Source of the DNA: Desulfuromonas sp.
GTDB lineage: Bacteria > Desulfobacterota > Desulfuromonadia > Desulfuromonadales > Desulfuromonadaceae
Reading direction: 5' to 3'
DNA length: 48,095 nucleotides
Assembly: GCA_028685815.1 (NCBI GenBank)
Contig: JAQUDG010000005.1
Span: 1-48,095 of the forward strand
In this document: positions 41,348 through 48,095 of the stretch, piece after piece
Numbering within the stretch: position 1 is the stretch's first letter
Layout: the number at the start of each line of letters is the position of its first letter
Notes under the pieces: generated by a model
The model's database searches: none
Told to the model about the DNA's origin: nothing
Seen by the model: only the letters and a program-made list of their open reading frames with translations
Translations under genes and position numbers: made by a program

Positions 41348-42448
41348 CTACCTACACGCTGCTCTAACTGCATCTAGCGACCAGAACTTGTCCCTGGCAG
41401 CTTCATCAGAAAATCTATTCAACGAGTTGTCGCAATTGATCGTGGTGAAATCATGCTTCATCTGGATAATTTTCTCCGCAAGGGCAATGGCATCACCCAA
41501 AGGAAAAAGAAGTCCACACCCATCTACAACCTCTCGACCCCCTCCGCAATCCGAGCAGATAATAGGCACCCCTGCGGCCATGGCTTCGAGCAGCACCATC
41601 CCAAAGGGCTCGTGATCCGAAGTTAAGGCAAAAACATCAAACGCTTTAAAATATCGGCGGGCGTTCGGCACTTGGCCAAGAAACACAACCCGCTCTTCAA
41701 TATCAAGATCTTTGGCGAGGGCTTTAAGCTCATCTTCGAGTCTTCCCTTGCCCATAATTACAAGTAGGCTATTGGGCTGAAGATCAGGAAGCGCATGGGC
41801 AAAGCCACGGATAAGGGTGGCTTGATCTTTGTCTGGGTGTAACCGGCCCACATTCGCCACTATCCATGCATCCTGGGGTAGTTGAAGCTGCGTGCGCGCT
41901 TGGTCGCGCGAAACTTGCAGCGCTTGAATATGCTGTACGTCTATGCGGTTGTAGAGGGCTTCAATTTTTTTGGCGGGCCAATGAAGTTTTTGCCTAATGT
42001 CGTCGCGTACCGCGTTGGAAACACCCAGAAGATTGAGACGTTTATGGAATATTCTGGCCATAATCTGCCTTGAAAATCTGGCGTAATCCCCAAAAGCATG
42101 GCTGATACCGAAAACTGGCAGCTGTGTGGCCAGCAACGCTATGTAGGTAGCCTTATAGCGATGGGCGATACAGAATTTGAACATATGTTTTTTGTTTAGG
42201 CGCTTAATATCTTGGATTGCGCTGAGCTTCAGTCCGCGTATCTGGGCTGAAGTATAATTTAGAAATAAAACTTCGGCAGAGGCCGATGCTTCCTCAACAT
42301 ACTTATCTGGTTCACCGGTAAGATATGCGGTGCATACGTTATAAGGGGTGTCCTTGAAAAGCACCGCGTATTGTCTGGCACAGTCAAGAAAGGGGCCATC
42401 GTAGCCATGGCAGAGTTGTAGCACCCAGGGGTGTTGTTCATCAGCCAT
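41348..42448 (-). CDS. GT4 glycosyltransferase of LPS core (WapH-like position)
   Basis: 366 residues, GT-B fold. N-terminal acceptor half (HPWVLQLCHGYDGPFLDCARQ) and a clear GT4 donor half: VANVGRLHPDKDQATLI, LVIMGKGRLEDEL, VVFLGQVPNARRYFKAFDVF, the E-x7-E motif EPFGMVLLEAMAAGVPII and GGGREVV. Start ATG at 42448 overlaps the end of the carbamoyltransferase by 8 bases; the longer frame upstream is inside that gene. In Pseudomonas aeruginosa a GT (WapH) stands beside the core carbamoyltransferase in the same way, as I recall. Confidence 0.85.
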   Translation of the reverse strand: MADEQHPWVLQLCHGYDGPFLDCARQYAVLFKDTPYNVCTAYLTGEPDKYVEEASASAEVLFLNYTSAQIRGLKLSAIQDIKRLNKKHMFKFCIAHRYKATYIALLATQLPVFGISHAFGDYARFSRQIMARIFHKRLNLLGVSNAVRDDIRQKLHWPAKKIEALYNRIDVQHIQALQVSRDQARTQLQLPQDAWIVANVGRLHPDKDQATLIRGFAHALPDLQPNSLLVIMGKGRLEDELKALAKDLDIEERVVFLGQVPNARRYFKAFDVFALTSDHEPFGMVLLEAMAAGVPIICSDCGGGREVVDGCGLLFPLGDAIALAEKIIQMKHDFTTINCDNSLNRFSDEAARDKFWSLDAVRAACR

Positions 42449-44186
42449 CCTGCGTTTCCTTCTTTTGCACCAGCACATCTTCCAACACCAGATATTCCAG
42501 ATCGCTGCCGTAAAACATGCTGAGGGCATCTTCAGGGGAGCACACCATGGGCTCGCCGCGGCGATTCAGTGAGGTGTTGAGAACCACGCCGTTGCCGGTG
42601 AGTTTTTCTAGTTCCTCGATCAGGGTGTAGTAGCGCGGATTGGTTTTCTTTTCCACCACCTGCGCGCGCGAAGTGCCGTCTTCATGCACCACTTCGGGGA
42701 TTCTGTCTTTCCATGCTGGGTTTACATCGAAGGTGAAGGTCATGTAGGGCGCAGGGTGGTCGGTCTGCAGAATCTCGGGTGCGATCCGGTCCAGGATGCT
42801 GGGGCAGAACGGACGCCAGCGCTCCCTATATTTGATCTGCGCATTGATACGGTCAGCGACTCCTTTGGCACTAGGGCACCCCAAGATGCTGCGACATCCC
42901 AGGGCGCGCGGGCCGAACTCCATGCGCCCCTGAAACCAAGCCACGGGGTTCCCTTCGGCGAGCAATTTGGCCGTTACCTCCGGGATATTGGCGATTTTTT
43001 CCCATACTGGTTTTTGCGGATGGGTCTTGCATGCATTAATACATTCGTCGTTGGTATACTTCGGCCCGAGATACACATGTTTGAGCGGTTCCACCTCAAA
43101 ACCCGCCAGGTGCGCGGCGTATGATGCTGCGCCCAGCGCAGTGCCCGCATCGGAGGCGGCAGGCTGCACAAACAGTTCCTTGACGTAGGGGAGGGCGATG
43201 ATGCGTTGGTTGAGCTTCACATTCAGGGCGCTACCTCCGGCGAAACAGAGTTGACCAGTTTCCTGCAGAATATCTTTAAGATAGTAATCGATCATCTTCA
43301 GAGACAGATCTTCAAACAGCTGTTGCACGCACGCCGCGTAATCGATATAGGGCTCGTCGGCGGAGTCCCCCTGGCGTTTGGGTCCGAGCCAGTCCACCAG
43401 TTTTTTGCTGAAATAATAGCCCTTACCGTTTTCCTTGTAACGCCGCCACCCGATGGTGTTGACCAACTGGGTATTGACCTTGAGCTCGCCGTTTTCGAAT
43501 TTGGCTAGGCGCGAGAAATCATACTTACGTGGATCGCCGTAGGGGGCCATCCCCATCACCTTGAATTCTCCATCGAGCATGTCAAAGCCCAGGTATTCGG
43601 TCATGGCGCCATAGAGTCCTCCCAGAGAGTCGGGATCGTAGAATTCCTTGATCTTATGAATTTTACCGTTTTCGCCGTAACCAAAGAAGGTGGTGGCATA
43701 TTCGCCTTTGCCGTCAATGCCTAGAATGGCGGTTTTTCCCTTGAATCCGCTTAAGTGGTACGCGCTGCTGGCGTGGGCCAAATGGTGCTCCACCGGTACG
43801 AAGGCTACAGTGTCCCAGTTTATTCCCAGTTTATCCGTTAGCTTGCGCACGTTGGCGACATTGCGCCGGTAGTGGCGGTTGCCGTTGAAAATAGCATTGA
43901 GGGCACGATCCGGTGCATACCAGTAGCGTTTGGCGAAATGCCAGCGATCAGGGCGGTTGAGCCCTATTGGCGCAAACGGAAACGCCACAATATCGACATC
44001 GCGCGGTTCAATGCCTGCATAGTCAAGGCAGAAGCGCGCGGATTCGAGGGGAATGCGGTTCTTGGCGTGCTTATCGCGGATAAAACGTTCTTCCTCCGCA
44101 GCGGCTATCAGTTCAGAACCGATATACAGGGCGGCGGAAGGATCATGGGTCAGAGCGCCGGACAGGCCCAGAATCACTTTAGACAT
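42441..44186 (-). CDS. NodU/CmcH family carbamoyltransferase acting on LPS core
   Basis: 581 residues. N-terminal YrdC/Kae1-like half: LGLSGALTHDPSAALYIG, AAAEEERFIRDKHAK, FVPVEHHLAHASSAYH (metal-binding His pair), LGIDGKGEYATTFFG, CFAGGSALNVKLNQRI and QPAASDAGTALGAA. C-terminal carbamoyltransferase half: RMEFGPRALGCRSIL, INAQIKYRERWRPFCPSI and GVVLNTSLNRRGEPMV. It transfers carbamoyl from carbamoyl phosphate through a carbamoyl-adenylate, probably to a core heptose. SD CGGAGAACC. Followed by the GT4 gene with an 8-base overlap. Confidence 0.92.
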   Translation of the reverse strand: MSKVILGLSGALTHDPSAALYIGSELIAAAEEERFIRDKHAKNRIPLESARFCLDYAGIEPRDVDIVAFPFAPIGLNRPDRWHFAKRYWYAPDRALNAIFNGNRHYRRNVANVRKLTDKLGINWDTVAFVPVEHHLAHASSAYHLSGFKGKTAILGIDGKGEYATTFFGYGENGKIHKIKEFYDPDSLGGLYGAMTEYLGFDMLDGEFKVMGMAPYGDPRKYDFSRLAKFENGELKVNTQLVNTIGWRRYKENGKGYYFSKKLVDWLGPKRQGDSADEPYIDYAACVQQLFEDLSLKMIDYYLKDILQETGQLCFAGGSALNVKLNQRIIALPYVKELFVQPAASDAGTALGAASYAAHLAGFEVEPLKHVYLGPKYTNDECINACKTHPQKPVWEKIANIPEVTAKLLAEGNPVAWFQGRMEFGPRALGCRSILGCPSAKGVADRINAQIKYRERWRPFCPSILDRIAPEILQTDHPAPYMTFTFDVNPAWKDRIPEVVHEDGTSRAQVVEKKTNPRYYTLIEELEKLTGNGVVLNTSLNRRGEPMVCSPEDALSMFYGSDLEYLVLEDVLVQKKETQDG

Positions 44187-44223
44187 GGGTTGGTTCTCCG
44201 TTGTTTATAGCTTGTTGGCTAAT

Positions 44224-44592
44224 TTAAGGCAGTTTGGTATCAAATTGGCGGTGTATGGTGCTGCTCGGTTCCCAGTTACGCAAAAAACGGGCGCGGTCAG
44301 CCTTGTAATGGCGTAAAAAGTTGTGCCTGCAGCGAAATTCGCGCATGACGTCCAGGTCGATGACCCACGGAACACCATCCTTGAGCAAAAAGTTGTTTGC
44401 CTTGCAATCGCCGTGGCGGATACCGAGACGATACAGGAGATGAAACATCTGTGTAATTGTATCTATCGCTTGTTGTTTATCGACTTCAATCGGTGAATTG
44501 GTATTGAAATATTTACCTACATCGGGAGCCGCAACATGAGCGCACACATAGTAACCCGTAAGACGAAAAGGGCCAAAGCGTTTTTCCGCCAT
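44224..44592 (-). pseudogene. C-terminal lobe of the second kinase domain, cut off by an amber codon
   Basis: 122 residues from an ATG at 44592, but in frame back to the TAG at 44650-44652, which separates it from the gene at 44650-45618. It carries the catalytic part of a kinase (GIRHGDCKANNFLL, then WVIDLDVMREF) without the nucleotide-binding lobe. No ribosome binding site precedes 44592, and the residues between (WGNAHRLKISEINTPHAIA) are typical kinase sequence. It is thus the broken end of one longer gene (465 codons in all) unless the amber codon is read through. Confidence 0.7.
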
Positions 44593-44649
44593 AGCTATCG
44601 CATGAGGGGTGTTTATCTCGCTGATTTTTAGGCGGTGGGCGTTGCCCCA

Positions 44650-45618
44650 CTAAACGGCCGCTCTGGTGGGGCGTAGGCAGCGCTTCAAGCCATGCCAGAA
44701 CCCCTTTATGTTGTAGCGTTTGATCACCCAGTCGCCTTCGGAGTTTTGTAGGCGCACCACGGTGGCGCTGTTGCCTGCTTTGAGCGTCTCCCCTTGGGCA
44801 AGCAACGTATTCGGGGCTTCCAGCAGTTGTTGAATCAGGCTGGCAGGGGCGTCAGTGCGGTGAATGGTAAGCTGACTGTTAGTGCGGTGGCGGGTGAATT
44901 CGCTACAGGTGCGAAACGCCTTGGTTACATATATCAAGCGTCTTTTTTTGCGCCGGGCGGGTACCTTATTAGTTAACAGGGAGCCCCATTCGTGTAGATT
45001 GTCCCCAGTTTCGGCGCAGTAGAGCTCCAGCAGATTTTTGAACAGATGTTCGTATAATGGTGGAATCTGAGCCAGAAACAACGTCAAATTGGTTTGTCTG
45101 ATACGGGAAGGGAGCAGTTCTGCGGCACTACGCGCGCAGATAGCGTCACCGTCGATGGTGAAAATATCCCTCTTGCTGAGGAGGAAATTACCCAGATGCA
45201 GATCCTTTTGCCAGACACCTTGTTGGTGCATATGGGCGATGACGCTGGTTAGATCGCGCAGAAGAACAAGGCGCTCCTGCTCTGTTTCACTCTGCTGCCA
45301 TTGTTCTTGGGCGGTAATCGCATCGGGGATGAATGCGGTGATTAGTATATAGTTGGTGTCTGGCAGAGCGCCAGCAAACAGCAGCTCTGGCGTGAGAATA
45401 TTGCGCTGGCGTAAAAGCTCAATTCCCTGCTTTTCTCGCTCCCAGTGGCGTTTTGCGCTGCGGCCTTCAAATATTTTTACCCCTACTGGGCGTTCACCCC
45501 AATGCCCCGCATACATGCGGCGCTTGGCGGGCAAATGACGCAAAAGTTCCTCGCAGCGGATTGCGCTGGAGTCTGCGGAATTAAGGGTAAGCGAAAATGG
45601 GCAGGGAGGGCAGCTCAA
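44650..45618 (-). CDS. LPS-core double kinase, truncated by an in-frame TAG
   Basis: 322 residues as read. Domain 1 is complete: K48 (VGVKIFEGR), E60, the catalytic loop QKDLHLGNF (D139) and the metal site TIDGDAI (D156). From ~270 a second kinase lobe begins (LLAQGETLKAGNSATVVRL, DWVIKRYNIKGFWHGL) and is cut at TAG after RPTRAAV. The frame then continues without any other stop to 44224 with the matching catalytic lobe. Homologous core kinases have a Ser/Trp-containing sequence at this junction (SW-NAHRL), so TAG could come from a Ser codon (TCG) by one change. Domain 1 may still work. WaaP/InaA-clan kinases phosphorylate core heptoses. Confidence 0.75.
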   Translation of the reverse strand: MSCPPCPFSLTLNSADSSAIRCEELLRHLPAKRRMYAGHWGERPVGVKIFEGRSAKRHWEREKQGIELLRQRNILTPELLFAGALPDTNYILITAFIPDAITAQEQWQQSETEQERLVLLRDLTSVIAHMHQQGVWQKDLHLGNFLLSKRDIFTIDGDAICARSAAELLPSRIRQTNLTLFLAQIPPLYEHLFKNLLELYCAETGDNLHEWGSLLTNKVPARRKKRRLIYVTKAFRTCSEFTRHRTNSQLTIHRTDAPASLIQQLLEAPNTLLAQGETLKAGNSATVVRLQNSEGDWVIKRYNIKGFWHGLKRCLRPTRAAV

Positions 45619-45749
45619 GGCGGAGTTCTTCTACTTTGCTGGAGGACGAAGTTTGGGATTTCTTATAAAATAAGGGCATGCAAGCTAGCACAGGTCAGGC
45701 GCTTAATCTAGTACTTCAGCGTTTTTTTTGGGCTGGCACGTTTACAGCC

Positions 45750-47219
45750 TCATGCCGTTGCTGCGTCAACCAAGGCAGATAACTGCTCCAGATTGACCAC
45801 ATAAAACAGCTCATTATTGCGCACTGCCTTGCGGAAGAACTCATCTTCTCCGTAAGGGCTGACCTTTCTTCCTAAAAACAAGCTGTGTAAATGTAGACGA
45901 AACTTCTTTTTCAGGCTTAGGGAATTTCTTAGGTCATGCATCATGGCCAGCGCTGCACCTTTCAAACGTTGCGATTCCTGCTCCGCTGGATAGGAGAAAA
46001 TTTTATGGGTGGCGGCAGTAATTTTCATCTCTTGTGGAGGAACCGAGGCGATGCTCCCTGCTGGACCGAAAGGAAACATATCGGTGTTGTGGTAGTGATT
46101 GGCGTACAGCAAGAAGGTTGCATCGCTGCGATTCAGATTCTGACACGCTTCGCAGATCGCCTTAGTTGCGTAAATATGGTCTGGGTGTGGATCAAGCAGC
46201 GGGTGTGGGGTCAGGATTATATCCGATTTTTCTCGTTCCAGCAGCTCCTGTAAATCTTGTAGGAGGAGCGCCCATGAGGCTTCCCCTGCGTTATCGCTCT
46301 TCAGCGCTATGGTGTTAAAGTTGCGAAAGTAACTAGGGTCCGCAAGCTCTGCAGTGTGCGATAACACCGCTTGGGGTTGCTGCTGATACATTGCCTTCAA
46401 TGTCATGCAGAAGTAGCCGAGCTGGACAGTTTTGCCCTCCTCGACACCCCTCCAACGTGGAACCATGACGCTGTCGAATGCTCGCAGACGCCCTTTAAGC
46501 CTGCTGGCGGTAGCGCTACACGCATCAGGATCTTGATAATAGGGTGCCCCGACTTCACCAGCGGTGAGAGTGATAATACAGCTGTCATGATCACCGTAGA
46601 GAGCGAATGCGGCGAGCTCCGCATCATCAGCGTGTGGTGCCACAATGAACAGCTTTTGGTGCTCCAGCTGCGGGTTGGAAAAACTCAACAGTGAGACCTC
46701 GCCCCCCACCGCGCAATAGCGCCCTGTTACCAAGATGCTGGTCATTTCTTTATGTTCACTGAGATGGGTGATATTCAGATAACGCACCCCGGCGGCGCTG
46801 CGTTCAAAATATTGCCGCTGCGGGGCTACGTTGGTCGCGCTAGGCGTGCTCAGCTCTTTGAGCTCAACATAAGGATCGAAGATTCTACCCAGCAAGCGCG
46901 ACTTCAGGGTTACTTTAAGCAGATAGGTTTTATCTTGCTCTAGGCTCGTGGGCAGATCTAGCTTGTTTTTTTGCAGGGTAAGTTCCCAGGTGTTTTCAGG
47001 GTCTAATGCATGCTGGTCGTGGCGCTTAGGCGAGAAGAAGATGTGATCTGAGCCAAGCAGTTCATGCCCCAGAAAGGCGAAGACCAGAACCGCTGCAGTG
47101 GTAAACAGGTATCCATAGAAAAGAAGCAAGATAAGGACGCTGAGAAGGAACAGCCCTTTAAGTTGCTGAACACGCTTTTGTTTTCTGCGTTTATCGCGCC
47201 CCGTTTGCATTGCAGACAT
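45750..47219 (-). CDS. PIG-L family de-N-acetylase, membrane anchored
   Basis: 489 residues. A strongly basic start (RDKRRKQKRVQQLKG) and one or two membrane segments (~22-52) place the domain in the periplasm. A ~150-residue beta-rich linker precedes the LmbE/PIG-L core: FIVAPHADDAELAAFALYG (zinc-binding HxDD), ITLTAGEVG, ILTPHPLLDPHPDHIYA with the second His, and YANHYHNTD. ATG at 47219 follows the mig-14 stop by one base, with AGGTG upstream; the frame opens further into mig-14. It resembles the P. aeruginosa de-N-acetylase next to mig-14 in the core-LPS locus (dnpA, from memory), implicated in drug tolerance. Substrate probably an LPS amino sugar. Confidence 0.85.
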   Translation of the reverse strand: MSAMQTGRDKRRKQKRVQQLKGLFLLSVLILLLFYGYLFTTAAVLVFAFLGHELLGSDHIFFSPKRHDQHALDPENTWELTLQKNKLDLPTSLEQDKTYLLKVTLKSRLLGRIFDPYVELKELSTPSATNVAPQRQYFERSAAGVRYLNITHLSEHKEMTSILVTGRYCAVGGEVSLLSFSNPQLEHQKLFIVAPHADDAELAAFALYGDHDSCIITLTAGEVGAPYYQDPDACSATASRLKGRLRAFDSVMVPRWRGVEEGKTVQLGYFCMTLKAMYQQQPQAVLSHTAELADPSYFRNFNTIALKSDNAGEASWALLLQDLQELLEREKSDIILTPHPLLDPHPDHIYATKAICEACQNLNRSDATFLLYANHYHNTDMFPFGPAGSIASVPPQEMKITAATHKIFSYPAEQESQRLKGAALAMMHDLRNSLSLKKKFRLHLHSLFLGRKVSPYGEDEFFRKAVRNNELFYVVNLEQLSALVDAATA

Positions 47220-47220
47220 G

Positions 47221-48095
47221 TTAACACCTGTAGATAGGATGCCGATTACACCATACCTCTTTGTACTCATTGTCACTCAAGCCGAAGGAAAAACGTAGAG
47301 GGACTCCGGCTTGGGTGGCAACGTGTTCGGCATGCTGAATATTGATAAATGAAAGTATACTTCCGGGGCTATATTCACGGAAGGCTGGATCAACCCCGCC
47401 ATTAATGTATTCCACTGAAACGCCCACAACGCTGGAAACCATATACAGGAGCTGAATTGCCACTGGCTGGGCGTGCATCACCAACAGGTTGCCCTGCAGC
47501 AGAGGGGATATCAGGGTTAAAAATTCTGGCAGCAGTTCATGCCCTTTGGGTTTCTTACCCCAACGCAAGCTGAAAAGATTTATGTAGTACGCTGCGATCT
47601 CTTCTTTGCTCAGGTCAGAGAAGGGGATCACTTCGCCGCCATCTTCGGTGAATTTGGCCAACTCACGCCGGCGGTTGTAGCGGAACTTGGCTGAAAAATC
47701 TTTTTTAGTGATCGAGCGGGCAAAGCTCAGGGTTTCCTTGTGTTTCTTGCATGGCACGATGTTCTGCGCGTTTAATTCAGAGATGAGACGCCCCTTTAGA
47801 CCTTTGAGCGAAAACAGCTCGTCAGTTGCCAAAGGTAGAATGACTTCGGCGTTGCCTAAATCAAACAGGTGCGCCTTCCCACTTTTTTTCAGCGGGCGCT
47901 TATCCCCAACAATATATTTGCCCCACAGGGGTATTGCGCCGCGCCATGCTCCATGGCATTCACGCCCAAGGTATCGGGTTTTGAGCTGGGTAATGTTCTC
48001 CATCGCTTGGATCGTATGCGGATGTGTGGTTACGCTTCCCCCGAGGTTTGCGTATATGCCAGCGTATATTTGAGCGTCAATTTCTTGCCACTGCG
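47221..48095 (-). CDS. mig-14: Mig-14 family protein, 5' end beyond the window
   Basis: The frame is open from its stop at 47221 to the window edge with no stop, so the gene is partial. The ATG at 48003 is internal: upstream codons read NLGGSVTTHPHTIQ, which fits the Mig-14 N-terminus. Other features: GAIPLWGKYIVGDKR, FSAKFRYNRRRELAKF and INGGVDPAFREYSPGSILSF, with a GNAT-like (FemX/BioF2D) acyltransferase look. Mig-14 proteins support resistance to cationic antimicrobial peptides. Followed by the PIG-L gene one base after the stop. Confidence 0.85.
   Translation of the reverse strand, partial: QWQEIDAQIYAGIYANLGGSVTTHPHTIQAMENITQLKTRYLGRECHGAWRGAIPLWGKYIVGDKRPLKKSGKAHLFDLGNAEVILPLATDELFSLKGLKGRLISELNAQNIVPCKKHKETLSFARSITKKDFSAKFRYNRRRELAKFTEDGGEVIPFSDLSKEEIAAYYINLFSLRWGKKPKGHELLPEFLTLISPLLQGNLLVMHAQPVAIQLLYMVSSVVGVSVEYINGGVDPAFREYSPGSILSFINIQHAEHVATQAGVPLRFSFGLSDNEYKEVWCNRHPIYRC

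Noticed and set aside
44650-44652. Possibility that the TAG encodes pyrrolysine
   Set aside because: A kinase junction is not a known pyrrolysine site and no pyl genes are seen; a nonsense mutation is simpler. Kept only as a test.
47221-48003. Complete mig-14 gene starting at the ATG at 48003
   Set aside because: The frame continues upstream to the window end with family-like residues (NLGGSVTTHPHT), so this ATG is internal and the gene is partial.

Overview
The window is about 48 kb of chromosome, roughly 53% GC by eye, from a motile Gram-negative bacterium. It encodes flagellin, outer-membrane efflux, lipoproteins and an LPS-core locus. The mix suggests a proteobacterium in the broad sense, perhaps a Desulfuromonadales-type deltaproteobacterium: long flagellin with FlaG, sigma-54 promoters, many GC-rich hairpin repeats carrying Rpn and DUF559 genes. 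The LPS-core gene content instead recalls Pseudomonas. Taxonomy is inference. No rRNA, tRNA or CRISPR was seen.

Layout: 1-1042 proX (glycine betaine binding protein). 1048-2874 repeat family B (CCCCTCCTTA..TAAGGAGGGG), holding a DUF559 nuclease gene and a toxin-antitoxin pair. 3214-5927 fliC and flaG. 6013-8231 compound hairpin repeat family A, enclosing a tandem array of Rpn nuclease genes: one full length, one internally deleted, one reduced to promoter and start codon. 8265-10890 an M23 peptidase and a LysR regulator. 11036-14649 three inverted family-A units, then a NifS-like cysteine desulfurase, two small paralogues and a cytosine deaminase. 14787-17571 yjdM, a sigma-54 operon of three paralogous membrane microproteins plus a degenerate receiver protein, then a DUF3617 protein. 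17638-22291 a polar amino acid ABC permease/ATPase pair, convergent with a substrate-binding lipoprotein whose two lobes are in swapped order and a 5'-nucleotidase lipoprotein. 22584-27713 a heterodimeric ABC exporter and a YbfB-type MFS transporter. 27787-34353 a czcCBA metal-efflux operon with a Cys-rich leader gene. 34405-35874 modF. 36004-36234 a fourth microprotein paralogue with its own sigma-54 promoter. 36823-48095 LPS core and envelope genes: InaA-type kinase, waaG, a GT39-like transferase, DUF6625, GT4, carbamoyltransferase, a double-kinase gene cut by an amber codon, a PIG-L deacetylase and mig-14 (running off the window).

The most interesting points are: (1) the Rpn array, where the full-length gene has a promoter that would give a leaderless mRNA, while a strong internal Shine-Dalgarno and ATG sit in frame before the C-terminal domain. 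This is the layout of an intragenic antitoxin, and the deleted copy next door keeps only that domain and its start; (2) two unrelated repeat families that each flank a PD-(D/E)XK-type nuclease gene; (3) the microprotein family with matching -24/-12 promoters at two loci 20 kb apart; (4) the apparently circularly permuted solute-binding lipoprotein; (5) the amber-interrupted LPS kinase.
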